A stretch of DNA of 64,000 bases from Amycolatopsis echigonensis (GCF_014174495.1 NZ_JACJHR010000046.1:1-64000); one strand, 5' to 3'. Positions 8,342-17,394 are shown, counted from the stretch's first letter. The notes: a model not told the origin generated them from the sequence alone. Numbers and translations are program-made.

Positions 8342-9046
8342 CTAGCGCCGCCGCGTGTCGCGCGGACCGGCCGGAGCGCGCTTGCGCACCTCGGCGCAGG
8401 CTTCGTCGAGCCCGACGACGTCGGCGTACTTGACGTCCATGTCGAATAGCGCGGCCGCGTGCGGCAATGCCGCGCGGTCCCCGACCGCTTCTTCGACAAC
8501 GATCGTGTGGAAACCGAACGAGCAGGCGTCCACGACCGTCGCCCGGACGCACCCGCTGGTCGTGCAGCCCGCCACCAGCAGTGTGTCGACGCGCGCTGCA
8601 GTGAGCCGGGCCGTCAGGTCGGTGCCGAAGAAGCAGGAGGCGAACTTCTTGACCACCACGGGCTCGCCCGGCCGACGGTCGAGGCGCGGATCCACCCTGG
8701 CCCACTCGCAGCCCTCGACCAGCATCCGATTGGACGGGATCTTGCGGATCCACAGACCCGCATCCCCCAGCCCAGGTTCGTAGGCGACCGTGGAGAACAG
8801 CACCGGGAAACCCGCCTCGCGGGCCGGTTCGAGCAGAGCGGCAATCGCCTCGACCTGCGGATCGAGCGGTCCGGCCAGCGGTGAACGCGGGTCGGTGAAC
8901 CCGAGGACCATGTCCACGACGAGCACTGCCGGCCGCTCGCCGAACCCGACCCGCCCCCCAAGCCCCTTGCTGCGGAACTCCTGGCGCAGCTGCGTGAACT
9001 CGGCTTCCGCTCCGGACACTTCCGTCATCACGCGCTCATTGCTCAC
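8342..9046 (-). CDS. Isochorismatase-family cysteine hydrolase (N-carbamoylsarcosine amidase-like)
   Basis: A 234-residue cysteine hydrolase. The Asp of the catalytic triad lies in AVLVVDMVLGF, the Lys in VVVKKFASCFFGT, and the nucleophile in LLVAGCTTSGCVRATVVDA, matching N-carbamoylsarcosine amidase and nicotinamidase relatives. Such enzymes cleave amide or ester bonds of small molecules. It lies 10 nt upstream of the IclR gene on the same strand. GTG 9046 is taken as start; ATG 9028 is an alternative and neither has a strong ribosome site. Substrate unknown; an amide or carbamoyl precursor of the operon's aromatic substrate is conceivable but unproven. Confidence 0.75.
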   Translation of the reverse strand: MSNERVMTEVSGAEAEFTQLRQEFRSKGLGGRVGFGERPAVLVVDMVLGFTDPRSPLAGPLDPQVEAIAALLEPAREAGFPVLFSTVAYEPGLGDAGLWIRKIPSNRMLVEGCEWARVDPRLDRRPGEPVVVKKFASCFFGTDLTARLTAARVDTLLVAGCTTSGCVRATVVDACSFGFHTIVVEEAVGDRAALPHAAALFDMDVKYADVVGLDEACAEVRKRAPAGPRDTRRR

Positions 9047-9719
9047 GCCATCCACTCTGGCACGCAGAGTCGGTCTCTGTCGATCACGAGAGCGGCTCCG
9101 ATCGGCTACCAGGGCCCGCACGGCACCAGTCTGCAGCCCGATCCCGTCGTGATCAGCCTCCGTATCCCGAGCCGGGCACGACCCCGTGCCTTCACTTCAC
9201 CGCCGGGCGACACCGGCAGCTCGGCCGCAAGATCGCGCCCTGACAAGCGGCAGTGAGGATTCGGCTTGATCCGCACCACGAGGGTATGAGGTCACCGGGC
9301 GAGGTGTTCCCGGAGGCTCGCCCGCCCTGACCGGCGATGCTCAGTGGCCGCCGCCCGCCACGGCAGGCCTCCTCGACCGTCAGTTCGAGCTCGGCCTCCT
9401 GGCCGGCACCGACACCGAGGGGCGTCCTAGAAATCGGTGGCCACCGGCCCTCAACCGCGGGAACCTGGACACCGCCACGGCCGTCGGCCGCAGTTGGTGC
9501 TGGTCGGTCCCGTAGCCGGGGCGCACGACACGGTCACGGTGTTCGGCTTGGTGGCCGGGTCCTCGACGACGGCGATCTCTCCCCACGCGACACCCACGAT
9601 GGCAAGGACGGCAGTGCCCGCGCGTGCGCCTGGCAGGCCGAAATTTCATGCGCGCGATCGCCCCGGCAGAGCACGACCAGTCGTTGTAAAGTTGTGGCCA
9701 GTCGACGGCCGGAGGTCCG
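9047..9719. other. Non-coding or decayed stretch
   Basis: About 670 nt between divergently transcribed genes. No reading frame here gave a protein I recognise; the short open frames on both strands have low-complexity Arg/Pro/Gly content typical of shadow frames in GC-rich DNA. The right end holds the ribosome site (GGAGG) of the PucR-type gene. The left end should hold the hydrolase promoter. Confidence 0.5.
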
Positions 9720-11408
9720 ATGTCACCCGTGGAGGCTGGCGACGGAGCTCACGAGATTCCACAAAAGACGGATGACTGGTGGCGTGGCCAGCAGTCGAAT
9801 CTGCGCGGGCTGTTCGCCGTCTCGACGAGGATGATCGACGGCCGGGAAGCCGACGGCATCATGCGGCTGGCCGGCGCCTCCGTCTCGTCGTTGAGCAGTT
9901 GCTGCGCCAAGGCGGTCTATCTGTTCATCGGCGGCGCACTCCGCCGTCGTGACGACATGGAGCCGGACGCGGAGCTTGACCGGCAGGTCTGGCTCCTCGA
10001 CGGCGTCAGCGGCCCGCTGGTCCTCCCCGACGGCGACTGGTGCTGGGGCTTCGCGCTGCGGGGGCTGGACGGCCTGCTGGGTTACCTGGCGGTGCACGCG
10101 GCGGTGGAGCCGCCCAAGGACGAATTCTTCCTGCTTGAGGCGCTCGGCCGGCAGACGGCGAGTGCGCTGGTGAACGCCTCGCTTCACCGGCGGGAGCGCG
10201 AGCATGCGCTCGAACTGCAGGAGCTCAACCGCAGGCTGTCCGCCTCGGTCGCCCGGCTCGAACAGCAGACGCACGTGCACGAGGTGCTCAGCGATATCGC
10301 CGTGTCGAGTGCGGGCGAGCCCGGCATCGCCCACGCCGTGCACCAGCTGACATCGTTGCCGGTCGCGATCGAGGACCGATTCGGCAACCTGCGGGCCTGG
10401 GCCGGCCCCGGCAAGCCCGACCCGTACCCGAAAAACGAGGCCCACCAGCGCGAGGAGCTCCTCAGGCGCGCCGCGGCGGTCCCCCACCCGATCCGAGAGA
10501 AGAATCGGGTGCTCTCCCTGGTCAAACCGCGGTACGAGGTGCTCGCTGTGGTCGCACTGGTGGACCCGCGCAACACCGTAGGCGCCCACGAGATATTCAC
10601 GCTCGAATACGCGACGACGGTGCTGGCGCTGGAGCTGTCCCACCTGCGCAGTCTCGTCGAGGTCGAGCTGCGCCTGCACCGTGACTTGGTCGATGACCTG
10701 ATCATCGGCACCGACGACGAAAGCGCGTACGCTCGCGCCGACGCGCTCGGGCACGACCTGCGCGGTCCACATTGCGTGATCGTCGTCTGCTGGGACGGCG
10801 AGCAGACCGACGACGCCGTCGCCGAAGCCGTGGGCCGGGCGGCCGCATCGCTCCAGCTGAGCTCGATGATCTCGCGGCACTCGGGTGTGGTGGTGCTCCT
10901 CGCCAGCGGCTGCCCGGAAGGGGAGGCTCTGTATCGCCTGCTCTCGGCGGACCTCGGCGGCGTCGGCGCCACCGGGATCGGTGGCCGGTGCGACCGCCCT
11001 GGCGACTTTCCGAGGTCCTACTCGGAAGCGATGCGAGCGTTGGACATCCGCCGGAAATCGGGGTCGCCCGATGGTGCGACGACCTTCGACCAGCTGGGCC
11101 TCTATCGCATTCTGGACAGCGGGGAAAATCGCGCCGAAATCGTGGCGTACGTGCGGGAATGGCTGGGCCGGCTGCTCGACTACGACGAGCACAAGAACAC
11201 GGATCTGGTCCAGACGCTGGCACAGTACCTCGAATGCGGCGGACACTACGACGAGACCGCGTCCGCCCTGGTCATCCACCGCAGCACCCTCCGCTACCGT
11301 CTGGGCCGGATCCGGGACATCACGGACCTCGACCTGAATGACGTCGACAACCGGCTCAACCTGCACGTGGCCACCAGGGCCTGGAAGGTGCTGGGGGGTG
11401 CACTGTGA
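9720..11408 (+). CDS. PucR/CdaR-type transcriptional regulator with N-terminal GAF-like domain
   Basis: A 562-residue regulator. Residues about 1-170 look like a GAF-type sensor (ending in LLEALGRQTASALVNASLHRRERE), followed by a short coiled-coil (ELQELNRRLSASVARLEQQ), a middle sensor segment, a CdaR GGDEF-like region (CVIVVCWDGEQ) and the C-terminal PucR helix-turn-helix (LVQTLAQYLECGGHYDETA then LVIHRSTLRYRLGRI). GGAGGT stands 5 nt before the ATG. It is monocistronic and is followed by decayed DNA, so its target genes may be lost or may be the hydrolase gene diverging on the left. Confidence 0.82.
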   Translation: MSPVEAGDGAHEIPQKTDDWWRGQQSNLRGLFAVSTRMIDGREADGIMRLAGASVSSLSSCCAKAVYLFIGGALRRRDDMEPDAELDRQVWLLDGVSGPLVLPDGDWCWGFALRGLDGLLGYLAVHAAVEPPKDEFFLLEALGRQTASALVNASLHRREREHALELQELNRRLSASVARLEQQTHVHEVLSDIAVSSAGEPGIAHAVHQLTSLPVAIEDRFGNLRAWAGPGKPDPYPKNEAHQREELLRRAAAVPHPIREKNRVLSLVKPRYEVLAVVALVDPRNTVGAHEIFTLEYATTVLALELSHLRSLVEVELRLHRDLVDDLIIGTDDESAYARADALGHDLRGPHCVIVVCWDGEQTDDAVAEAVGRAAASLQLSSMISRHSGVVVLLASGCPEGEALYRLLSADLGGVGATGIGGRCDRPGDFPRSYSEAMRALDIRRKSGSPDGATTFDQLGLYRILDSGENRAEIVAYVREWLGRLLDYDEHKNTDLVQTLAQYLECGGHYDETASALVIHRSTLRYRLGRIRDITDLDLNDVDNRLNLHVATRAWKVLGGAL

Positions 11409-12087
11409 ATGGGGCCTTCGGCCTTGTTTTTCCAATGCTCCTCGGAGAAACAGGTTTCGCAGAGCAGTCGGCCAGCAGAGCCCGGGTGTCGTCGAGGTCG
11501 GTGAGCAGCTGCTGCTCACCGCAGACAACATGGCCACCGCCGGCCGGATCGGCCAGAGTGCAGACCACCGGTGCCCTAGCCGTCCACGGCGACCTGACCA
11601 CCGTTCCCACCGTGATCGCCCTTTCCTGGCGCGCCCGCTGCGTCGTCACCGCCATGTCTTTCATCCTGGTCCAGCCCTTCGCGGAAACCGTCGAAATCGG
11701 CGAGTCTGCGCACGCCGACACGGCCGCCGCGATCGCGACAGCCCGAAGGTCTTCCGCGAGTGGCTGCTTGCCCAGTTCGGCGAGGATGCCTGATCAAGGC
11801 CCGCCGCCAGCTCACTCCTTGCAGGCGATGAAGTGCGCGAAAGCGGACACCGGTTCCCGGGCAGTCCCCAGCTGGCTGGCCGGAGCACCAGGTCGAGGAG
11901 CCCAGCGACAGCCCCGCATGGTGTGATCTCGTTGTCTCGCACCTTCAGTGCTCGCGGATGACCTGGCGGTAGCCAGGCGAGCGACTGCCGCGCAGGTGCC
12001 CAGGCCGTGGCCGACGGCCGCGAGCGTCGTGCTCTGCGGGAACATCCGAAGGTCGAGCCAGGCCGCCTGCTTCGGTTCACATCCCGC
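11409..12087. other. Decayed intergenic DNA after the PucR gene
   Basis: About 680 nt. Right after the regulator is a short GGCC-TTC-GGCC stem followed by TTGTTTTT (11413-11431), a possible terminator. On the minus strand around 11430-11690 there is a protein-like stretch (MKDMAVTTQRARQER, later HVVCGEQQLLTDLDDTRALL) that I do not recognise and that merges into the regulator frame. No start site, ribosome site or family motif supports a live gene. Confidence 0.4.
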
Positions 12088-12495
12088 CGGGCGGTCATCC
12101 CGCACATCCGGGCAGGCGGCCGCGGCGGCTCCGTCGTCTTCACGTCGTCGATCGCCGGGCTGAAGGCAGTCGCGGGCTGCACGCACTACACGGCGGCGAA
12201 ACACGGCATCGTCGGCCTCATGCGGACGCTCGCGCGCGAGCTGGCACCGGAGTCCATCCGGGTCAACACCATCCACCCCACCGGGGTCCACTCCCCCATG
12301 TCCAACGACGAGTTCTACCCGCAATGGCTCGAGGAACACAAAGAACTCGGCGACGCCATGCGCTACAACCTGAGACCAGCCGATGCGATGCCGGTACGCG
12401 ACGTGGCCGATGTCGTGTCGTTCCTCGTGTCCGACGCGGCGAAGCGGATCACCGGCCCGGCGCTGACCGTGGAGGCAGGCGAAAGCAAGAAATGA
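12088..12495 (+). pseudogene. Headless SDR pseudogene (mycofactocin-type carveol dehydrogenase-like)
   Basis: The reading from AVIPHIRAGGRGGSVVFTSS through HYTAAKHGIVGLM to the stop matches the C-terminal half of actinobacterial SDRs, including the catalytic Ser and YxxxK (YTAAK) and the segment RVNTIHPTGVHSPM typical of mycofactocin-coupled dehydrogenases. The N-terminal half with the nucleotide-binding TGxxxGIG is missing; upstream codons in the same frame are unrelated. It is therefore a 5-prime-truncated relic, about 135 residues of an original of about 275. The break point is near 12088. Confidence 0.8.
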
Positions 12496-12534
12496 CACAG
12501 AGAGGGCCAGGCATGTCGTCGGAAAAGGTGCTGC

Positions 12535-13020
12535 GCGTCGGCGGCTTTCCAGTTGGCGGTGTTGCCGTCGGCATCGGAGGTGAACCCGGTCAGGGCGGTG
12601 GCGCTTTCGGTCGCCAGGAGCCGGTCGGCCGCGTCGTAGCAGTAGCGGGTTTTGCGGTTCCGGATGCGGTCTGGTCGAGCAGGCGCATCCGGTTGGTGTT
12701 GAGGCCGGCGTTGGCCTGAGTGCCAGTGGGCAGGTCGCGGATGCGGCGGCGTAGTCGCAGGCGGAGTGGTCGCCGGTGACACACGCCTCGGTCAGGCGTC
12801 CCGCGCCGTCGTACCCGTAGTTGGGCCGGGCGTCGGTGCCGGCGAGGGACTCGTTCGGTGATCGTGTCCGCCGCGGTGCGGCTGACCTGGGACACGATGT
12901 GCTTGTTGTCGCCGGTCTTCCAAGTCCAGCGACAACGGCCGAGCGGCCCAGCTACCGCCGTCGACCCTCGCAGGATGCTCCGCTTGGAGAGGGCCAGGTC
13001 GGCGACGGTCGACAGCACCG
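12535..13020 (-). pseudogene. Frameshifted RHS/YD-repeat protein fragment
   Basis: Three minus-strand frames together spell a stretch of an actinobacterial RHS-repeat protein: RWTWKTGDNKHIVSQVSRTA in one frame, then NYGYDGAGRLTEA in another, then TGTQANAGLNTNRMRLLDQT, then RYCYDAADRLLAT and GFTSDADGNTANWKA in a third. YD repeats of the form YxYDxAGRL are hallmarks of RHS proteins. At least two frameshifts and truncation at both ends make it non-functional. RHS debris often marks recombination sites; here it abuts the SDR relic. Confidence 0.82.
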
Positions 13021-13045
13021 GCCGAGCGAGTACGCGACCGGCCGC

Positions 13046-13768
13046 TCACGCGACCTCTCCGTGCAGGTTCTTCGCGGTGCCGCTGGTGGGCACCTTCGCC
13101 GGGTCCGGATGAGTGCCGAGCACGCGGTCCGATGTGCCGCTCGTGGTGATCGAGAACCAGTAGTGCTCGTTCTTGTAGTGGTGCAGCCGGTGGTTGCGCC
13201 AGATCGCCTTGTAGGCGCGTGATTTCGGCCGGTAGTCGCTGTGGATCAGGTAGTGCGTCCACTCGTAGATCCCGAAGGTGACCGCCTCGGCGAGCATGAA
13301 CGACAGGATCTCGCCCGGGGACGCCCCGACCAGCAGGCCGACCCCGATCGGGAGTGCGCAGCCGACGATGAGGATGCCCCAGATCAGTGAACGCCAGGGC
13401 ACGAACACCAGCGGTACGTCGCGCGGTTCGGCGTGGTGGCGCCGGTGGTCGCGGGCGAGCCGGGTGTCGAGGTACAGCCCGGCGATCCGGCGGGGACGCC
13501 AGTGCAGGATGAAGACGTGGACAGTCCACTCGATGAAGGGGTAGAGCGCGACGAGAACGAGCGGTGCCCACAAGTCGCCGAGTGCCCACTGCCCGACGAC
13601 GAGACGACCGGCCAGCACACCGACGAGAACGGCGCTGATCATCCACGGAGACGGATAGCGCCAGAACGCGCGCCACGTCGCGCCGAGCGTCACTGCCGGT
13701 CGGCGCGCCAGATCACGCTCGGCCGCACTCAGCCGTTCCTGCGCGAGTCGCTCAACATGGTCGGTCAC
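13046..13768 (-). CDS. Fatty acid hydroxylase/sterol desaturase-superfamily membrane protein
   Basis: A 240-residue membrane di-iron enzyme. His-rich boxes are clear: HVFILH, DHRRHH, HYLIH and HRLHHYKNEHYW, with two to three hydrophobic segments (about residues 40-75 and 125-160) between them. This arrangement is that of fatty acid hydroxylases and carotene/sterol oxidases. It would hydroxylate an acyl or isoprenoid lipid in the membrane. The ATG overlaps the stop of the FadR-type regulator by 4 nt, so the pair forms an operon. Substrate not deducible. Confidence 0.82.
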   Translation of the reverse strand: MTDHVERLAQERLSAAERDLARRPAVTLGATWRAFWRYPSPWMISAVLVGVLAGRLVVGQWALGDLWAPLVLVALYPFIEWTVHVFILHWRPRRIAGLYLDTRLARDHRRHHAEPRDVPLVFVPWRSLIWGILIVGCALPIGVGLLVGASPGEILSFMLAEAVTFGIYEWTHYLIHSDYRPKSRAYKAIWRNHRLHHYKNEHYWFSITTSGTSDRVLGTHPDPAKVPTSGTAKNLHGEVA

Positions 13769-14490
13769 GACGGGTCCTCCTGCAAGGTGTCGATCATCGA
13801 GGTCAGCGCATCGGTCGCCGACGTAAGCAGCTGCGCGGCACGGTCACGCGCCGTACCGCCGTCGCCGGAGGTCACTGCCTCGGCTATCCGCCGGTAGGTG
13901 TCGATCTGGTCGACCTCAGCGGACATCACCGGCGCGAGGGCATCGATCAGCGGCAAGTACGCCGCGCGCATGCTGTTGAACATCAGCCGGAACGCGATCG
14001 AGTCGGCGCCGTCGACGAGAACCTGCCAGTAGTCCAGCGCAGCACGCTGACGCGCGACCGGATCCAGGTCGGACTCCAGCGCTTCCACCGCCTGCTGCAG
14101 CGGCTTCGCCAGCTTCGCGCCCCTGCGTTCCGCGGCGAGCTGGGCGATCCGCGGGCCGACGTACGCCCGGGCCTCGAGGATGCTGCGCGCGACGGTGAGG
14201 TCGATCCGGCCCCCCACCACCAGCAAGCGCGGGAGCAGGTCCAGGCCGCCGTGTCGGCGGAAGTCGCGGACGGTGGTCGTGTCGCCCTGTCGTACCTCGA
14301 CGTATCCGGCATGGGAGAGCCGTTGCAGCGCCTCGCGGACTGCCGGGCGCGACACCCCGAGGACCTCGGCGAGCCGGCGCTCGCTGGGCAGCCGCTCACC
14401 GGCGGCCATATCGCCCGCCATCAGCTCGCCGAGGAGCTGGTCGTAGACCTCGTCGGGAACGGACCGTCGAGCGACCGGCTGCAAGTGCAT
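13765..14490 (-). CDS. GntR/FadR-family transcriptional regulator
   Basis: A 241-residue regulator with an N-terminal GntR winged helix (VYDQLLGELMAGDMAAGERLPS, SRPAVREALQRLSHAGYVEV) and an all-helical FCD/FadR C-terminal domain. It is translationally coupled (ATGA) to the downstream hydroxylase, suggesting it controls that gene and itself. A matching operator, a perfect TGGTC-A-GACCA palindrome, lies 37 nt upstream of its start. Effector perhaps an acyl-CoA or organic acid; not determinable. Confidence 0.85.
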   Translation of the reverse strand: MHLQPVARRSVPDEVYDQLLGELMAGDMAAGERLPSERRLAEVLGVSRPAVREALQRLSHAGYVEVRQGDTTTVRDFRRHGGLDLLPRLLVVGGRIDLTVARSILEARAYVGPRIAQLAAERRGAKLAKPLQQAVEALESDLDPVARQRAALDYWQVLVDGADSIAFRLMFNSMRAAYLPLIDALAPVMSAEVDQIDTYRRIAEAVTSGDGGTARDRAAQLLTSATDALTSMIDTLQEDPS

Positions 14491-14514
14491 GCGCGGACCG
14501 TACGACGCGCGCGG

Positions 14515-14541
14515 CCACTGGTCAAGTGGTCAGACCAGTGG
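14515..14541. promoter_or_regulatory. FadR/GntR-type operator
   Basis: Nested palindromes just upstream of the FadR-family gene: outer arms CCACTGGTC (14515-14523) and GACCAGTGG (14533-14541), and an inner perfect TGGTC-A-GACCA (14527-14537) fitting the TNGTNNNACNA pattern of FadR-type sites. Position supports autoregulation. Confidence 0.7.
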
Positions 14542-14727
14542 CGGGCACCTGCTGGCAGGATCGGTTGTCCCCGCTGGACTCAACCGCGGCGGCGTGCCGG
14601 CCGCGGCGTTGGCGGAGCGGCGCATGGGCATCCGTTGCCCAGGAATCTTCACCGCGTCATGCGGTGGGCCTCGCGAGACCTCGCCGGTCAGCCAAGCCGC
14701 GAGGGCAGCCGTCCCGCACCGCCACTG

Positions 14728-16059
14728 TCAGACGGGAGTGGCGTCGTCGGCCGCGGTCCGGGTGCCGCGCTCACGATCGAGCGCGCCCCGGGTTTCCGGG
14801 CTGGCCACGATCGCGATGACGAACACCAGAGTCGCCCCCGCCAAGAAGATCACGAGCCGCGAGGGAACGTCCGACAGAGCCGGGCTGAGCAGGCTCACCA
14901 CGGTCGGCATCAGCCCGCCCAGCATGAAGCCGAGGTTCCAGCTCACTGCGGTGCCCCTGGCCCGCAACGCGGTCGGGTACCGCTCGTTGAGGAAAATCAT
15001 CAGCGGCGAGTACGCGGCGTTGGACAGCATCACCATGATCACGCACAGCACCGCGACGACCGCGCCGCGATGGCCTCCGGCGGAGGCGATGCCCCAGGTG
15101 AGCAACGGCAACGCGAAGAGGTTGCACAGGCCGAACCCGATCATGGTGCGGCGGCGGCCGAGCCGTTCGCTCAGTTCGCCCGCCCCGATCGCCGCCCCGA
15201 TCACCACGACGCTGCTGATCAGCAGGATGGCGCCGCGCTGACCTGCCGGCACCCGCACCACCTCGCTGAGGAGGGTGGGCAGATACCCCGACGTCAGGTA
15301 GTACTGCGCGCCGCCGCCGGCGGCCACCGCGATGTTGAGCGCGAGGATCTTCTTTCCGCGGCCCCGAACCAGTTCCCGGAACGGCGCCGGAGCCCGCTGT
15401 TTCCCTTCGAATTCCGGAGATTCCTCGACCTTGCGCAGCACGAACAAGCTCAGCAGCGCACTGAGCAGTCCGCAGAAGAACAGCACCCGCCAGCCCCACT
15501 GGTCGAATGCCGGGCCGGTGAAGATCGCCGAGACCACGATGTAGGCCAGGCTGGCCAGCGCGGCACCGAGGCCCGCTCCGCCGGCCCCGATCAGCCCGCT
15601 CATCAAGCCGCGCCAGCGCGCGCCGATGCTTTCTGTGCCGAGCGTGTGCGTGGTCGCGGTGACGCCTCCGACGAACAATCCTTGCGCGATCCGCAGCGCC
15701 AGGAACAAGATCGGGGCGAGCACGCCCACCGCGGCGTGAGGCGGGACCAGGCCCATCGCGGCGGTGGTGACGCCGACGCCGCCCATGACCAGCACCATGG
15801 TGGCCTTGCGTCCCTTGCGGTCGGCCAGCTCACCGAAGATCGCGGCGCCCGCCGGGCGCATCACGACGGTGACCGCGAACGAGCCGAACACCGCGGCGAT
15901 ACCCAGGGTCGGACTGGTGCTCGGGAAGATGTTCTTGCTGATCGGTCCGGCCACGTAGAGCAGCAGGAACAGGTCGAACAAGTCGAAGGACCAGCCGGCG
16001 ACGGATGCGAATACCGCGGCACGAGGCGACTTTGACCGTGGTGCGATATCGGGTGTCAA
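14728..16059 (-). CDS. MFS transporter, probable carrier for furoate or related acid
   Basis: A 443-residue, 12-helix major facilitator of the metabolite:H+ symporter type, with the loop 2-3 motif ELADRKGRKATM and a second copy ELSERLGRRRTM in the C-half. The start is TTG at 16059, chosen because GAGGGG precedes it at 5-6 nt and no other start lies nearby. It follows the Fe-S/CoxG fusion gene by 84 nt in the same direction, so it is the last gene of the CoA ligase/hydroxylase operon and probably imports the pathway's substrate, like HmfT-type carriers. Confidence 0.83.
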   Translation of the reverse strand: MTPDIAPRSKSPRAAVFASVAGWSFDLFDLFLLLYVAGPISKNIFPSTSPTLGIAAVFGSFAVTVVMRPAGAAIFGELADRKGRKATMVLVMGGVGVTTAAMGLVPPHAAVGVLAPILFLALRIAQGLFVGGVTATTHTLGTESIGARWRGLMSGLIGAGGAGLGAALASLAYIVVSAIFTGPAFDQWGWRVLFFCGLLSALLSLFVLRKVEESPEFEGKQRAPAPFRELVRGRGKKILALNIAVAAGGGAQYYLTSGYLPTLLSEVVRVPAGQRGAILLISSVVVIGAAIGAGELSERLGRRRTMIGFGLCNLFALPLLTWGIASAGGHRGAVVAVLCVIMVMLSNAAYSPLMIFLNERYPTALRARGTAVSWNLGFMLGGLMPTVVSLLSPALSDVPSRLVIFLAGATLVFVIAIVASPETRGALDRERGTRTAADDATPV

Positions 16060-16143
16060 GGTTTTCCCCTCACGGGAGACGGGACAGGACAGCGAGAACC
16101 AGGACAGGAATCCGAAACGTGAAGTCCTGCCCGCGAATCCGGA

Positions 16144-17394
16144 TCAGCGGGACTTCCGGCGCGTGCGACGCAGAGCTTTCCGGATCCGGTCGAACAGCGG
16201 AGCGAACAGAAGTTTGAGCGCGCTCGGCGCTTTGACCGGGCCGCTGGGCGCCTGCCCGGAGGTCGCGGCTTCGCGAAGGGCGTCCGCGAACTGCTCGAAC
16301 ATGCGCCGGCTCACGTCCCCGGCCAGCGCGCGGCCGAACTGGGCGATGCGCCCGGTGAGATACACCTGGGCTTCGGCCCGCATCGCGGTGCCGGCGGCGG
16401 TGGCCTCGGTGCGCAGCACGATGTCGGCCTGCGTCTGCGCTCCGCCGGTGTCCTGCCCCTGCGCGAGCACGCGCAACCGCTGACTGGCGCGGTCATGCTC
16501 GACGACGTGCGCCACCCCTTTGAACGCGAGCTTGATCGGGCCCACCGAAACGCGGGCGCGGCCGGCATAGTGGTCTTCGCCCAGGTCCTCGGTGAGCTCT
16601 GCTCCTGGCAGGCACCGGGCGAGCAGCGACACATCGTCGAACACGCGCCACACCGCGTCCACCGGCACGCCGATCTCGGTCTTGATGTCGACCGCGATCG
16701 TCGGATCGCCGTCCGGCAGCACGATGTCGACCCGGCGGGTCTCGGCGGCGTTGCTGTCCTCATCGGCGTCGCGGCCGTCGGTGCTGCCCGCTTGACCGCT
16801 GGCCCGGCCGACAAGCGCGCGGTGTGCGCAGTTGCCCGGGGCGGGAATGCCGTCTGGGTGCGCAGCCCGGGTTTCCTCGACCGCGGCAAGGATGTTGCGA
16901 TACCCGGTGCAGCGGCAGATGACCCCGGACAGTTCCTCGGGCAGTTCGTCCTCGGTCACTTCGGGCTTGTTGCTGAGCAGGTCGTACGAGCTCATCAAGA
17001 AGCCAGGGGTGCAGAACCCGCACTGCAGTGCGTGGTTGCGGCCGAATGCCTCCTGCAGCGGGTGCAGGTCGTCCGGCCGGCCCAGGCCCTCCACGGTGAC
17101 GATGTCCGCCCCGTCGAGCTGGACCGCGAACAGCAGGCAGGCCCGGGCCGCTTCCCCGTCCACGAGCACCGTGCACATCCCGCACACGCCGTGCTCGCAG
17201 CCCACGTGCGTGCCGGTGAGCCCGAGGTGGTCCCGCAGCGCGTCGGCGAGCGTCAGTCGCGCGGGCACGCTGAGCACGGCAGGCGTTCCGTTCACCGTCA
17301 TCCTGACCTCGACGAGGGCGTCCGCGGCCGCCTTGACCGCACGCGGTTTTCCTTTTTGCGCCAAGGGCTCGGTCGTTTCCGGAACAGTCTTCAC
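16144..17394 (-). CDS. hmfC: Molybdenum hydroxylase [2Fe-2S] subunit fused to a CoxG-like SRPBCC domain
   Basis: A 416-residue fusion. Residues about 28-175 are the two-cluster [2Fe-2S] subunit of xanthine dehydrogenase-family hydroxylases: plant-type cluster Cys66, Cys71, Cys74, Cys86 and second cluster Cys125, Cys128, Cys160, Cys162 (CGFCTPG, CRCTGY). Residues about 220-385 are a CoxG/CO dehydrogenase subunit G-like SRPBCC domain (VDAVWRVFDDVSLLARCLPGAEL). The C-terminus is strongly basic (RIRKALRRTRRKSR). CoxG is usually separate and thought to help membrane or quinone docking. The start overlaps the FAD-subunit stop by 4 nt. Confidence 0.8.
   Translation of the reverse strand: MKTVPETTEPLAQKGKPRAVKAAADALVEVRMTVNGTPAVLSVPARLTLADALRDHLGLTGTHVGCEHGVCGMCTVLVDGEAARACLLFAVQLDGADIVTVEGLGRPDDLHPLQEAFGRNHALQCGFCTPGFLMSSYDLLSNKPEVTEDELPEELSGVICRCTGYRNILAAVEETRAAHPDGIPAPGNCAHRALVGRASGQAGSTDGRDADEDSNAAETRRVDIVLPDGDPTIAVDIKTEIGVPVDAVWRVFDDVSLLARCLPGAELTEDLGEDHYAGRARVSVGPIKLAFKGVAHVVEHDRASQRLRVLAQGQDTGGAQTQADIVLRTEATAAGTAMRAEAQVYLTGRIAQFGRALAGDVSRRMFEQFADALREAATSGQAPSGPVKAPSALKLLFAPLFDRIRKALRRTRRKSR

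Noticed and set aside
9337..9834. Small open frames before the PucR gene
   Set aside because: No ribosome site, low-complexity Arg/Ser/Pro content, and overlap with the well-supported regulator start.
12007..12495. A complete 162-residue SDR starting at ATG 12007
   Set aside because: The first 27 codons are unrelated to SDRs and the nucleotide-binding half is absent, so it is a relic.
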